64,000 nucleotides of DNA from Budorcas taxicolor (GCF_023091745.1 NC_068930.1:12546262-12610261), one strand, 5' to 3'. Positions 40,241-52,684 are shown, counted from the stretch's first letter. Numbers and translations: made by a program. The notes: generated by a model from the letters alone, not told the origin.

Positions 40241-43139
40241 GGTTAAGAATGCAGCCAGTCTAATTTCCTTTACATCTGCTACCTTAGATCTTGCTTCAAC
40301 AGTTTGGAAGTTTGGCCAGGGTCCACCTGTTTGAGGATGACATTTTTCGGAAATTTTCTGCCTCCTTTTTACTAAAAAGTTTGATGTGATTAGCTGGAGA
40401 TTTTGCGCTTAATTTTGTAACCTGGAGATTTAGACTTTGGAGATTTTTACTATTGACACTTGAAAATTTTCTCTTAGGTTGCTCAACTCAGTGGTGGTCT
40501 TTTTTTAAAACCTGATATTTCAAATGTGCTTATTATCATGGAGCTCAGCTTTGCACAAATCGTATGACATCCATTGATCAAGTCATCAAATCCATTTAAT
40601 GCTTAAAATGAAAAGAAAAAAAAATTGGATGATGCTTGAATCCGATACAGGTGGCGTGTTTCTGGACCTTCCCTCCATGAAAAACCTTAAGTGGATTGTT
40701 TTTACCTGCTGTTATTACCATGTTTGGGATACATCTCCCATGTGATATCCACATTTTCAAAGGGGAATCTACTGCATGAATGGTTATAATTTCCTTTCAC
40801 TTTGACAACAATGAGATGGAAAACCAATGTCAGCCATTGGTCCAAGCTCAAAGGATAACGTTCTGCTGTCCGTTTGCTTCTCACCAACTCCAAAGGCCCA
40901 TCTGCAAAATCTTACGCAAGGAAACAGGCGTCTCTCCCTGCCTCCCGACCTCCTTCTCTCACTTTATAGAAACAGAGGCAAATGTTGCTTGATCGCATTT
41001 TAGCTTTTTTTCATGTCTGTTAAATCTAATATTAAAACATGGTCCTCAAGAGAACTATAACTTGGGGTAAAGATTAAGGCTCAAGGATAGAATTTATGCA
41101 GCAGGAAAAGAAGGAGAGAGTAGAAAACATGCTAAAATGTATTACCCACAATTGACTCTCATAGCTTCTCTTGTCAGATGCAAAATGAAAAAAACTCAGG
41201 ATTGGGAATGATTACTTATGGGAAAAGTGAGAGATTTTCTCGAAACACAGCAGTTCTTTGGGGAAAAGAAATTCCTGAAGGACATGACTTGGTTTTTTCC
41301 TCTCCTGGGGTTGAAGTGAAAAATTGAAAAAGAAAGAAAAAGACAACATTTCCTTCACCTGAATTTTCACTGGAGCTCTGGGAGAGGAAACTTACTGGAC
41401 ACATTGCCGCGCTCCCGGGCTGGGCAGGAAGCCTCCAGCTGCTCGAGCAGCAAGCGCAGAGAAGCAGAGAACAGCGGTCTCCACTGGCAGGCTCGAGGTG
41501 TGCCACCCACCTGGCTTGACTCAAGCGCGTTTCTGCACCTTGATCTCGGCTTACATGGGAGATACCATGTTACCCGTCCTGTTGCCTACTCCGCCCTGGC
41601 TTGAGATTTAAATAAAAACAAATTACAGGTCTTAACAGTGATAGATGGACTGCTTTTACATTTGTGTAGAGTATTTTTGCTCAAAGATTAAAGGCTTACG
41701 CATTTATCTGCATAAACTAACCTCTGGAGTAGGGTACTGCTGACATTTTCCAAGAAAAATGAATCTCCTAACTTATTCCAAAGAGAAGACTTGGTATTTG
41801 TATGGCCAGAGTGACCTTTGCAAGTGCCCTTTCAGATTAGGTGCACTACATGGAAAATTGTGCTCTTACAGTACTCCATAAATCATACCTACCAATTTTC
41901 TTTAAAGGGGTATGTAAATATCAGTGTACCAGGTGGGTAAACAACACTAACCTCGTACAAATGGCTTGAAAATTGAAGAAAAGCACCTTATTTTGCTGCT
42001 GAAATTGCTTTTGAAGCCCAACATCGGGGCTTGGTTTGTAGAATGCACAAAATGTTTTGTACACAAGGAGTAGAAAATGGGCTGATGATAACCACCCTGC
42101 ACACAGTTCCTATATTCCTGAGTCCTTTCCAGGATCAAAGATACTGTTGCTACTCATTATTTTTCTTTGCATATCCCAACTGCTTGCACATGTTAAGTGA
42201 CACCTTGATTATCTGCATATTTCCAAAATGGTTAGACAGCTATTTCACCTGGTCAAGATTTCTAGAGAAGTCTTCTTGTTTTGATCACATAACACTTCAA
42301 TTAAGAAGAAGGGGTGGGGGCGGGGAGGAAAAATTTACAGAAAAAAAGTAAAGAGAGACACTATAGCTTTTGAAACTTCTAAGGTCTTAGTATGATAAGC
42401 ACTATCTTTGTGACTTAGTGGTATGTGTTCATTGCACCTCCTTATTTTAAAATAAGAACAGACAAATGGGAAAAAAGAAAAGTTCCTGCAATTGAGGCAT
42501 TTTAAAGGAATGACTGCAGCATGAGATACAGTTTATATTGCATCCGGTTGATATGAATAGTTTGAAACTCCAGCTTTGTACAGTTTTCATAAGCCAGAAA
42601 TCCTCGAGTTTGACACTTTCGGGAGTTTGTGGTAAAATTCATGGTTGATATCCTGAGAACTTTACATGCAGTTAAATTCACATTTCTTAATCATGTAAGT
42701 TGCCAAGGGGTGAGATTTTTAAAACATATAGTGTTTAAGTAGGTAACTCTTGATATTCCCATGTACCATATAGTGCATATGTCATTCAGAAGCAACAAAT
42801 ATATGGTGGGATACATCATCTTATGAACTAGAAGATTCATGATGCAAAGATGTCATTTCTCTCAGAACTGAACCACAGAGTCGATATAATCACAAAATCC
42901 CAGCAAGTCTTTTCTGTGTGTATGGCCATCCATTCTTTTTCATGTATTTCTTTTGTCCTTTCAGTTCATTCTCATTTCGTAACTTCATAAAATGGATTCT
43001 TAGCTCATTCATTTTAAAGATTCCTTACCTAATTTATGTATTTAAAATATAAATTTTCTTCAAAACTCTACCTTAGCTTTATCCCTCAAATATTGCTATG
43101 TAACATTTTCATTGTCATTCAGTTCTAGGCATCTCAAAT
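40241..43139. other. Long unique block
   Basis: No recognisable transposon or coding exon. A 200-bp segment at about 41400-41600 is richer in G, C and CpG than its surroundings and is followed by AAATAAA. It has no convincing splice-site-bounded frame. Confidence 0.4.
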
Positions 43140-43500
43140 TTGTGTCACTTATTTAGCGGTATGCTTTTTAAAAAACTTTTACTTTCTGTTGGACTATAGT
43201 TGATTAACAGTGTTGTGTTAATAATGGATAATTCTGAAGAAAATGCATTTCCCCCCGCAGTGTTTAAGACTAAAATTCTACTGAAATTTTTGCTTCTAAA
43301 TCAGTAGTATATTCAGTGATGTTACATGGGTAATGGCTAAATACAATATTTCATTTTGTGGGTTTTCATATATTTCATTGCCTTTATCCCTGGGTGTTTG
43401 CTGGCTCTTTTGATTCTATTATAAATTTTGTAATTTTCCTTTGAATTCCATTTTTAATTTATTGGTTGCTGGGACATAGAAGCAAGTAAAGTTTTACAAA
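43140..43500 (-). mobile_element. Probable L1 fragments, antisense
   Basis: GGACTATAGTTGATTAACAG followed by TGTTGTGTTAATAATG resembles an L1 3' end. Sequence around 43385-43480 (CCTTTGAATTCCATTTTTAA, TTATTGGTTGCTGGGACAT) resembles antisense ORF2. Weak evidence. Confidence 0.4.
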
Positions 43501-43639
43501 AAAAACAGACATTATATTATCATTTTGCAGCTCCTAGTGAATTAATATATCTAGGTATTGACCACCAACAGCAGTTACCTTCATGTAAAGAGAGACAGCA
43601 GACACGATGAGCTCCTGATAAAAGAACATAAAGGGGCCT

Positions 43640-43651
43640 AATGTGAGTTTT
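43640..43651. repeat. Target duplication, left copy (AATGTGAGTTTT)
   Basis: A perfect 12-bp repeat pairing with 43916-43927. Confidence 0.94.
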
Positions 43652-43915
43652 CAGAGAAGGCAATGGCACCCCACTCTAGTACTCTTGCCTGGCAAATCCC
43701 ATGGATGGAGGAGCCTGGTGGGCTGCAGTCCATGCGGTCGCTAAGAGTCGGACACGACTGAGCGACTTCACTTTGACTTTTCACTTTCATGCATTGGAGA
43801 AGGAAATGGCAACCAGTGTTCTTGCCTGGAGAATCCCAGGGACCCTGGTGGGCTGCCGTCTATGGGGCCGCAGAGTCGGACATGACTGAAGCGATTTAGC
43901 AGTAGCAGCAGCAGC
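43652..43915 (+). repeat. Bov-A2 SINE (dimeric), young
   Basis: Two Bov-A units with the CACTTTGACTTTTCAC linker and an AGCAGTAGCAGCAGCAGC tail. The 12-bp target duplication is perfect. The second unit has small internal deletions (GGGACCCTGG, and a shortened GGCAACC...AGTGTTC). Confidence 0.96.
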
Positions 43916-43927
43916 AATGTGAGTTTT
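43916..43927. repeat. Target duplication, right copy
   Basis: AATGTGAGTTTT, identical to 43640-43651. Confidence 0.94.
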
Positions 43928-44209
43928 GTCAAGTCTCTGAATCCAGTTGCCAATTTGTAGGGGACACAGAGACCCAAGGAGCATCTTCATCTTCCTCATC
44001 TTCCTGTTGGAAAATCCTGCGTATGGGTCCAGTGTCCAAGTTCTTCAACAGAGCAGCCATAACGGGAGAAAAAAAATCGGATGATGTGGAAAAGAAACAG
44101 ATGAAAGCGGAAATGTGTGAATTAAAAAGGATTGAGAAGACAGCTTTTTTGTTTTTCTTTTTTTAAATGGGCAACTCTAACCTATAGTGTCTAAGAACAA
44201 ATGCATGCA

Positions 44210-44419
44210 TGTGTGAAAAGTCGCTTCAGTCATGTTCGACTCTTTGTGACCCTACAGACCATAGCCTCCTGTGTCCATGAGATTCTCCAAGCAGGAACAC
44301 TAGAGTGGGTTGCCACACCCTCCTCCAAGGGATCTTTCCCACCCAGGGATCAAACTTGTGTCTCTCGCATCTCCTTCACTGGCAGACAGGTTCTTTATCA
44401 TTGCGCCACCTGGGAAGCC
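44210..44419 (-). repeat. Bov-tA SINE
   Basis: Minus-strand element from GTGTGAAAAGTCGCTTCAG to the head GCGCCACCTGGGAAGCC. Confidence 0.93.
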
Positions 44420-45177
44420 AATACCTACTGGGCATACCGAAGAGGAAAGCATGCTTCTTAAGTCCGGGGTGGGGAGGGTGGTTGGGAGTAGGCACAGTGT
44501 TCCCAGTGAATTTCATTCTGAACCTTAAACACGTGTTCAGGTTTGAGCTCTGTTCCCCTTACATCCTGGAGCACAGTATTTCACCATTTATACTTTTACA
44601 CTTTGGTTCATCAGTTTCCTGATGCTCATAAGCACAGTCCTTGAGACCCCTTCCAAACAATATTTCCCTGCTTCCTTCTGAATAGGTAGAGATTGAAAGG
44701 TTTTACTTTATATTTTTGTAAGTAGAGATTAAAAAGTGTGAGTGCTATTTCAAATTAACCCCCATTAATTAATTTGATTTTTCACTGTTGATGATGTAAA
44801 AAAGCCTCAGATTTAAAAAAAGAATCTTTCTGAACACAAAATTTCAGAGCATGAAAATTCATAACTAGGTACAACTATTCCTTTGATATATACATATAGA
44901 CCTCTATATTAAGCATCAAATTTAAAAATAGGTCACTAAGCTCATCAGTCCCCAATTTTTTAGCCTGTCTATAGGCAGTTTGTATACCTTCTCCAGTCTA
45001 TATCAATATATTCTAACTGTCTGGAGAAAATGGGATTATTGGAAAGGATATTTTCATCCAAGGAAAGGGACTGCTCACCTGACCTCACTGTCATCGTGCC
45101 TCACTCTATGGCACCTTGTATTTCATAGAATTTTCTTCTTAGAAATTCTTCATAGAATTTCCCACTCTTGCCTCGAT
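44420..45177. other. Unique AT-rich DNA
   Basis: Nothing recognised. Confidence 0.4.
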
Positions 45178-45300
45178 TAATTCAATAAATATTTATTGAC
45201 TGCCTACTCTGTGCTGGGGGCCGTTGTAGGACCTGAGAATACACCTGTGAACAAAACAAAACAAGAACAATAAAATCCTTGCCTCAAGCAGCAGAATTAA
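45178..45300 (+). repeat. Ancient interspersed repeat fragment
   Basis: TTCAATAAATATTTATTGAC, TGCCTACTCTGTGCTGGGG and GTGAACAAAACAAAAC match the start of the family seen at 38430. Confidence 0.6.
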
Positions 45301-47251
45301 TAACACTATAAAATGAGATTAGCCATAAATAAGCACAGCATGTTCTAAGCATATTGTCTGAAAAATGACCTTGTTTTTCATGTCACTTTAAGTTCAACAT
45401 ATTTCCAAGAGTCAAAGAGATCATCTCTTTTGTTTAAAAGTTGAATATGTGAAAGAATAGTCAGTATCTTGCTCTTTACCATATTTTCAAATTGTCTCTG
45501 TTAATAAAACATTTTGGGGAAATATAATATTTATTATTTATTTCTAAGAGGGTATGTTCATTTTCCTACAATAGGTAGATTATATGAATCTTTAATTTCA
45601 CTTTTATTAATTTCTATTATTAATCATAATGCTTAATCTTGAGTCTTTCATACATTTTATCCAACTGGCTTATCCCAAATCAACTTCTATCAATCTAGGT
45701 TTTCTACTGAGCTTATGGTAGGTGTTATAACACCGACTCAGCAAACACTGATTTTCTAGTTTTAATTTCTTTGGTCTGATTGTCCTTACTGTTTGGAAAA
45801 ACCTGAAAGAATGGTTAATTTCTTTCATTTATTTCTTCTAGCAACTAACATAAAGCCGATGGGAGGAGTTCAATAAATGCATTTCTTTTCTGCTAAGTTC
45901 TAAATCAGAGTCTTCTTTATTTTTTAATTACTCAATTCTAGACTCATTAAAACTGCAGGATTCTTCATAACAAGTACTGAAAAAATGGCAATTTTTTAAA
46001 AGAAAGATTTTCATGTTAGAAAAAATCCATTTCAATAGGACATTTTGTTAAGCAAAATATAATGTGCCCATGACATTAAAAATATACATATGTGAATTAA
46101 AAACTTCTTTCTCCCTAATTAGAGAAAGTGATCCTGCATATTTCACACATTTTAAATCAACAGTCAGGAGACCACAAGGTCTCTGATAGACAAAATTTAT
46201 ATATATATATATGGTTATATACATATTTATAAATATAAATGTGTACATATTGAATACTGTTGACTTATCTTTTTTCAAGAAGAAAAACATCAGACTCCAA
46301 ATTTTCAACATTTAAGCTGTATAAAAATGTTAAGTGGGAAAAAACCGTTAGATCTCATTTTATATTTTCAGTTTTACGTGCCTATTCAGTTAATTTTACA
46401 AATACAACACAGATACGAGAGCTAGATTCGATGTGAAGTAAAAATAGATTAAAATGTACTTGTTCCATTGACAACTGGAGGTAAATTTAATATATACCTT
46501 TAATACTAAACATAATGTGACCTACAAGTCCATGTTGAATCCTAAAGCCACCATATTGATTATCAGCTTCCTTCTTTGATAGTTCAGACTCTCTCTTCTT
46601 GGACAACTGCCCACAAATGGACAACTATTAGGCTACTTGGAGAGCTGATGAAAATGGGAGAAAGTGCGAGCACTTCCATAGAGCTGTTCTTGATAAAATT
46701 TAGAAAAGCAGTGCTTCCTCCTTCCTGTCTTCACATCCCCTTCTCTTCCAAACAATCCTTTACTTCACCCCCTCTCTTCACTCGAAGGCCATCTATGGCC
46801 ATCACTGTACTTACTGACCTTCCAGACTCCTCACTGTGAAGCATCAGCCAGCCTTGTCCACCTTGAAAATACCTCAGGGCCTCAATTGTTTCTTTTTTAC
46901 TGTCTTCCTAAGTAAAACTGATTTGTCCTGTGTCCCCTTCCCTCCATTCTCTTCATTCTGCTAGTTGGCGCATGTAGATATATAGACAAAGACTGATTTA
47001 GACTAGATTCTTAATGGCTGACAGTGACTTAGAAGGGTACCTCTCCTAGGCTAACTGGATTTAAGCATGTAATTCTTAGTTTTAAGGACATATTTTTCAG
47101 ATCTTTCTCCAGACCAGCGATGGGTCAATATTTCCCATAAAAGATCAGGTTATAAATGTCTTATACACTGAAGATGATATGCTTGGTTTGCTCAGCTCTG
47201 CCATTGCAGCTTGAAATCAGCCATAGACCAAAGGTAGATTGGCAGACTGTC
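45301..47251. other. AT-rich unique DNA
   Basis: Mostly unassigned. A possible L2 terminus at about 45840-45885 (AACATAAAGCCGATGGGAGG, TTCAATAAATGC) and a short AT run at 46199-46212 are the only structure seen. Confidence 0.4.
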
Positions 47252-47255
47252 TTTC

Positions 47256-48131
47256 TGAGACAGGAAGGGGGCAGGGCACAACCTTAAAACAAACAAAAAA
47301 AAGACAACCACTGAGGGTACTACCTAAACTAGTTAAAACCAACTAGGTCCAAGGTGGCAGTTAGCCTCTGCTAGACCTCAGTCCTCAGTATACACTCATT
47401 ATAATACATCAGCAGGTTTCCCTGATGGCTCAGCTGGTAAAGAATCCTCCTGCAATGCAGGAGACCCTGGCTTGATTTCTTGGTTGGGAAGATCCCCTGG
47501 AGAAAGGGTAGACTACCGGCTCCAGTATTCTTGGGCTTCCCTGGTGACTCAGATGATAAAGAATCCACCTGTAATGAGGGAGACCTAGGTCTGATCCCTG
47601 GGCTGATCCAGGGATCCTGGTTTGATCCAGGAAGATCCCCTGGAGGCAGGCCTGTCAACCCATTCCAGTATTCTTGGCTGGAGAATCCTCATGGACAGAG
47701 GGGCCTGGTCACAAAAAGTCAGACATGACTGAGTGACTGGGTGCATAACACATCAGCCAGCTAAATGACACACCCATGGGCTCTATGACAGTTCTAGAGG
47801 TTGACCACAAAAGCCCCAGAAGTGGCCAGTGGTCCAATGCATGGAAATTTCCTCCTTTTCCCCAATTCTAATGAGTTGGAACTATCCTCCCACTCATTAG
47901 CTAATATCCTATAAATTGCCATAAAAACGGACAACCCTGTATCCTGTGGCCTCTCGCCTTCTGAGATGGCACACATAGAGTTGTCTAGGGAGTGTTCATC
48001 TCCCTGAATAAACCCTTCACTTTGTTATGGCTTGCTCTTGATTCTTCTCTGCACTCAGTGGCCATCCCAGAGACTCACCTGAGACCTGGGATATGACCAT
48101 CCTCTCAGGTTCTACTTTATTTCCTGCAACA
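47256..48131 (+). mobile_element. Solo ERV1 LTR holding a SINE
   Basis: An LTR from TGAGACAGG to CTGCAACA, bounded by the 4-bp duplication TTTC (47252-47255 and 48132-48135), which suits a class I ERV. Landmarks are a 'ccataaaaacggacaaccctg' stretch, then CTCTCGCCTTCTGAGATGG, AATAAA at 48007-48012, and CTCTTGATTCTTCTCTGC. Removing the SINE leaves about 540 bp. No internal retroviral sequence flanks it, so it is a solo LTR. Confidence 0.8.
47414..47745 (+). repeat. Dimeric Bov-tA SINE nested in the LTR
   Basis: A first unit from TTTCCCTGATGGCTCAG is truncated at CCAGTATTCTTG and runs straight into a second full unit beginning GGCTTCCCTGGTGACTCAG. The imperfect duplication TAATACATCAGC (47402-47413) and TAACACATCAGC (47746-47757) flanks the whole dimer, so it inserted as one unit. 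The second unit has a local duplication around GATCCAGG. Confidence 0.9.
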
Positions 48132-48364
48132 TTTCCATAGAATTTATGTATACAAACAAGCGGTGGGTTGGCATTGGCCTGGAGATCACAGTTTCAAACA
48201 CTGTCTAAATTAATTAAATAATTTGGGTGGGGATGAAGAGGACAGAGAGATCTCTTCAACCCCCATAAATCCATAACACATAGCTAATTATTCTCATTAA
48301 AGTCTTCCTGAATAAGTGGCATACATTGGCTCAGCCATATTTTCTAGTAACAATTATTTAAGTT
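48132..48364. other. Unique DNA between LTR and BovB
   Basis: Short unassigned AT-rich stretch. Confidence 0.4.
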
Positions 48365-48372
48365 ACATTAAA

Positions 48373-49139
48373 GCCAACATCCACTGGATCATCAAAAAAG
48401 CAAGAGAGTTCCAGAAAAACATCCATTTCTGCTTTATTGACTATGCCAAAGCCTTTGACTGTGTGGATCACAATAAACTATGGAAAATTCTTCAAGAGAT
48501 GGGAATACCAGACCACCTGATCGGCCTCTTGAGAAACTATATGCAGGTCAGGAATCAACAGTTAGAACTGGACATGGAACAACAGACTGGTTCCAAATAG
48601 GAAAAGGAGTACATCAAGGCTGTATATTGTCACCCTGCTTATTTAACTTATATGCAGAGTACATCATGAGAAGCACTGGGCTGGAAAAAGCACAAGCTGG
48701 AAACAAGATTGCCAGGAGAAATATCAATAACCTTAGATATGCAGATGACACCATCCTTATGGCAGAAAGTGAAGAGGAACTAAAAAACCTCTTGATGGAA
48801 GTGAAAGAGGAGAGTGAAAAAGTTGGCTTAAAGCTCAACATTCAGAAAACTAAGATCATGGCATCTGGTCCCATCACTTCATGGGAAATAGATGGGGAAA
48901 CAGTGGAAACAGTGTCAGACTTTCTTTTTTGGGGCTCCAAAATCACTGCAGATGGTGACTGCAGGCATGAAATTAAAAGATGCTTACTCCTTGGAAGGAA
49001 AGTTATGACCAACCTAGATAGCATATTGAAAAGCAGAGACATTACTTTGCCAACAAAGGTCCGTCTAGTCAAGGCTATGGTTTTTCCAGTGGTCATGTAT
49101 GGATGTGAGAGTTGGACTGTGAAGAAAACTGAGCACTGA
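48373..49139 (+). pseudogene. BovB reverse transcriptase, single frameshift
   Basis: RT coding remnant that is nearly continuous. The first frame (to 48600) has motif A FIDYAKAFDCVDHNKLWK. One base is missing near 48535 (after GAGAAAC). The second frame (from about 48536 to 49139) then gives LYAGQEST, motif B HQGCILSP at residues 45-52 of the 48480 reading, and YADD at 87-90, through to MYGCESWTVKKTEH. The stop there replaces an arginine-type codon seen in other copies. The C-terminal tail continues at DNA level only. 5' truncation removed the endonuclease. Confidence 0.92.
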
Positions 49140-49526
49140 AGAATTGATGCTTTTGAACTGTGGTGTTGGAGAAGACTCTTGAGAGTCCCTTGGACTGCAA
49201 GGAGATCCAACCAGTCCATTCTAAAGGAGATCAGTCCTGGGATTTCTTTGGAAGGAATGATGCTAAAGCTGAAACTCCAGTACTTTGGCCACCTCATGTG
49301 AAGAGTTGACTCATTGGAAAAGACTCTGATGCTGGGAGGGATTGGGTGCAGGAGGAGAAGGGGATGACAGAGGATGAGATGGTTGGATGGCATCACCAAC
49401 TCAATGGACATGAGTTTGAGTGAACTCTGGGAGTTGGTGATGGACAGGGAGGCCTGGTGTGCTGCAATTCATGGGGTCACAAAGAGTCGGACACTACTGA
49501 GGGACTGAACTGAACTGAACTGAAAG
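48373..49526 (+). mobile_element. BovB, 5'-truncated, 8-bp duplication
   Basis: Plus-strand BovB from the RT core (GCCAACATCCACTGG) to ACTGAACTGAACTGAAAG. It is flanked by ACATTAAA at 48365-48372 and 49527-49534, a clear 8-bp target-site duplication. Confidence 0.95.
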
Positions 49527-49534
49527 ACATTAAA

Positions 49535-49838
49535 TGTTCAAAGTCTCTTTGCAACTTGCCTCCCACCTCCTGCTTTTATTTTTAAGTGTTATATAGCCCA
49601 GGAAATTCTACCTCTCTCCTTATAAGCAGACAGATTTCTTTTTATTACCAGGTGTCAAGCGAGTTTCTCTTTTTGCCTTGGCCATTAGAAAGCTTACAGA
49701 AAAGTATTGTGCTCTATCTCTGTAGCTTTTCTCAGTCTTTATAAAACTTTCTCATCTTCTTCCCCTTAGGCTTAAAGCTTTTCTCATGCATGTGTTGTTA
49801 ATGGTTTATTGCTATGTTCACTGTAGTTACTTCTAATT
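49535..49838. other. Unique DNA
   Basis: Nothing recognised between the two BovB pieces. Confidence 0.4.
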
Positions 49839-49839
49839 T

Positions 49840-50030
49840 ATGCTGGGAAAGATTGAGGGCAAGAGGAGAAGAGGGCAACAGAGGATGAGATGATTGGATG
49901 GCATCATTGACTCAATGGACATGAGTTTGAGCAAACTCCGAGAGACAGCAAAGGACAGGGAAGCCTGATGTGCTGCAGTTCATGGAGCCACAAAGAGTCA
50001 GACACAAGTTAGCGACAGAACAACAACAAA
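49840..50030 (+). mobile_element. Isolated 190-bp BovB tail
   Basis: Starts exactly at ATGCTGGGAAAGATTGAGGG and ends GCGACAGAACAACAACAAAG. It shares its start point with the tail at 19518 and with the break at 9626-9640. No clear target duplication. Confidence 0.9.
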
Positions 50031-50916
50031 GAAATAAAATAGAGACTGAAGAGAAGTGCTTGAGAAACATTTTGGAAGGAAGAATGGTGCTTTTGCTTCC
50101 TGGTGAAACTTGAAGTCACTTTGTAAGCCATGTCAGCCCAGCATATATGCTTCAGACTAGTGTATTTGGCCATATTGCAGGTTGAAAGAATTTCCCTACA
50201 GTTGTGCCAATAGACAAAACAGTCTGTTAGTCCAGACGCCTTATGGAAGGTGTATCGCTTTCCATGTTTGTAAGTGACCTGACTCTGGCCACGTGGAGAT
50301 CACATCTGACCTCTGCAGGTGGCTGACCGCCAGGGACGGGTCCCTGCTGAGATGCTGCTGCAGCCAGGCCCAGCAAGCAATGCACTACTGATGGCGCTGG
50401 CAGCCCAGGGCCACTGGCTGGCTGCTCCCTGGGATCTCCGAAATAATCAGAGGGCCTCCAGATGCCACCCAATGTGTTGGGGTGAAAGAAGAGGTGCAAG
50501 GTGAGGGAAACCATTGCTGAGCTAACCCTAACATGGAAGCATCCCCTCCTAACTCATCTCAAAGATCTGGAGGCAGCCTGGCAGCGGAGAGAGGCAGCGG
50601 GCTTGCAGCTGGCACAATCCAGTCTCTATGACAAGGCCTTTGACTCAACCACAATGCAACCAAGGATAATTTAAAGCTTTAACCAAACTCTTGGCCCCCA
50701 GATAACCAACATTCAGCAGTAGAGGAATATTTCTTGAATGGGGGGATGACTCTCTCCCCTTCTCTCTCCCGTCCTACCTTCCACTTCTCTCAAATCCTAG
50801 CTACACAGCTGAGCTAACCTGTGGCCAACTCTTCAGAGCAATTAACTATTGAGTGTCAAGTCTCTCATTAGATAAAAACAATCACGTTGGGGTAAATTGT
50901 GCGTTAAAATATCAAG
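50031..50916. other. Unique DNA
   Basis: Nothing recognised. Overlapping short frames on both strands near 50230-50510 lack any domain. Confidence 0.4.
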
Positions 50917-51013
50917 TGTTTATTATATACATATATTGTTTGTTATATATATATAAAGTATATGTTTCTATTATATATACATATTATATGTGTGTGTATA
51001 TATATATATAATA
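50917..51013. repeat. TA/TG-rich low-complexity tract
   Basis: TATATA and TGTGTG runs over about 100 bp, just left of a SINE. Confidence 0.9.
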
Positions 51014-51029
51014 TTTACTAATGCCAATG

Positions 51030-51236
51030 AGCTTCCCTGTAGCTCAGATGGTAAAGAATCCACCTGCAATGCAGGAGACCTGGGTTCAATCCCTGGTTCA
51101 GGAAGATCCTCTGGAGAAGGGAAGGGCAATCCACTCCAGTTTTCTTGTCTGGAGAATCCCATGGACAGAGGAGCCTGGTGTGCTAGTACATGGGGTAGCA
51201 AAGAGTCAGACACGATTCAGTGATTAACACTACTAC
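51030..51236 (+). repeat. Bov-tA SINE
   Basis: GCTTCCCTGTAGCTCAG head, B box GGTTCAATCCC, and an ACTACTACT tail. It is flanked by TACTAATGCCAATG (51016-51029) and TACTAATGCCGATG (51237-51250), a 14-bp duplication with one change. Confidence 0.95.
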
Positions 51237-51250
51237 TACTAATGCCGATG

Positions 51251-52444
51251 CATACATGTATTGTGGCCAACTACTTAGTAGTTAAATGCAATAAGGCACG
51301 TTGTTGCAATCAAGTAGATATCTGACACTTTCAACTTCCAATATCTCCAAATTACTCGAGGTAAATGTTTGGGATGTCAGGCCAGTATTTTGGTACTGAC
51401 CGTGTCCCTCTTGAAAACCCGTTTTTAGGTACCAGGCAAATCCAGGCAGAAGTGTCATGGTCCTAAAGACTGCATTACTCAGATGTTGCCAGGGATGTGA
51501 TGCTCTTCAAGGAAGTGAGTTAACCCCAGAACCCATGAGGCCATAAACAGATCTCTTAGAGACCCCCAGCATGCTCGAGACCTGGCTGCAGGACCCAGGA
51601 TCAGTTTTAAATTCTCCTTATACCCATGATGACTGTTATCCATTTGGATTGTAGCTTGGGGTAGTACTCCCAGTGACTGAGTGCAGGAGATATCAAGACT
51701 TTGCAAAAACCCAGAGTTCCTAAAATACATGATATAGACTACATTATTCCCGGGTCTGTCATGTGTTGTTTTAATACAGTGCAGAGGAATCAAACACAGT
51801 TAAGCAAAGACCCTGGAACATATTATTGTGAATAAATGCACCATATTTATAAGGCTTTGAAAATATGAATGATAAAGCTTAGAAAAATGCCTTTATTTAT
51901 TTTTCAGTTCCTAAGGGTCAGAGGTGCCCCCGTTGAGAAGGCAGAGCTCTTCATGATGACACACCTTGTGATGAGACAGGTACCATTGACTGGAGTTTTG
52001 TGAAGCGAGCGAAGAGGAGGCAGGGGAGGGCCGCCGCAGCCCAGTCAGGTGCTGTCCTGACGGCGCAGTCCTGATGTGCCATTGTGTTGTCAGGCTTCGC
52101 TGATCCTCAGATCAAAAGAGCTATCCATCTTCCCCAGATCTATACAGATCCGTCCTGGGTCAGAAGAATAATCAATACCCCTTAGTCCTCACTTCACAAA
52201 AGCAAAGGAGCTGTTGGATTGTTTACTTTTAGATTGTGTCTTGATGAGGCATCATTAGTGGGCATGGTGGAACGAAACTGTGTGCGTGGCTAACTCCCCG
52301 GGTTACATTTCAGGATGCGGCATGCCACGCAGAGGCAAACCCACATGTGATGTTCAGAGAGAGCTCCCGGGAGCAAGGCGGCACACATGCCTGGGCTGGG
52401 AAGGCAGGACATAATGAGAAAGCTACCAAGGGTTAGAGATGAAG
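51251..52444. other. Unique DNA
   Basis: No repeat or gene recognised. The segment around 52000-52060 is GC-richer (GGGCCGCCGCAGCCC). Confidence 0.4.
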
Positions 52445-52560
52445 GGACATTAGAGACAAAGTAGGGCCAACTCCACATTTTACAGATAAAGAAATTGGGG
52501 CTCTAAAAGGGCATCAGCCTGCTCAAGGTCACTTAGTTGAATGAAGTCAATATGATATGA
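52445..52560 (+). repeat. MIR SINE fragment
   Basis: ACATTTTACAGATAAAGAAA, TTGGGGCTCTAAAAGGG and CTGCTCAAGGTCACTTAG in MIR order. Confidence 0.8.
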
Positions 52561-52684
52561 TACACCTGCTTGTAGATATAGCATTCTTTCTAGCCTGTTA
52601 TGGACAGTAGTTAGGGCTTATTACTATCGGTTGGAGTTTTGTATATTCTTGGCCAGTTGTTTTATTTTCTTAGTAAGGTGTAGG

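Noticed and set aside
48480..49139. 220-codon frame as a host gene
   Set aside because: The first 19 residues are out-of-frame BovB. The rest is BovB RT with a frameshift upstream and a premature stop.
146..50030. Long near-identical segments at many positions as segmental duplications
   Set aside because: Each is a BovB copy with its own truncation point. The two clearest have their own target duplication, and the flanks are unrelated.
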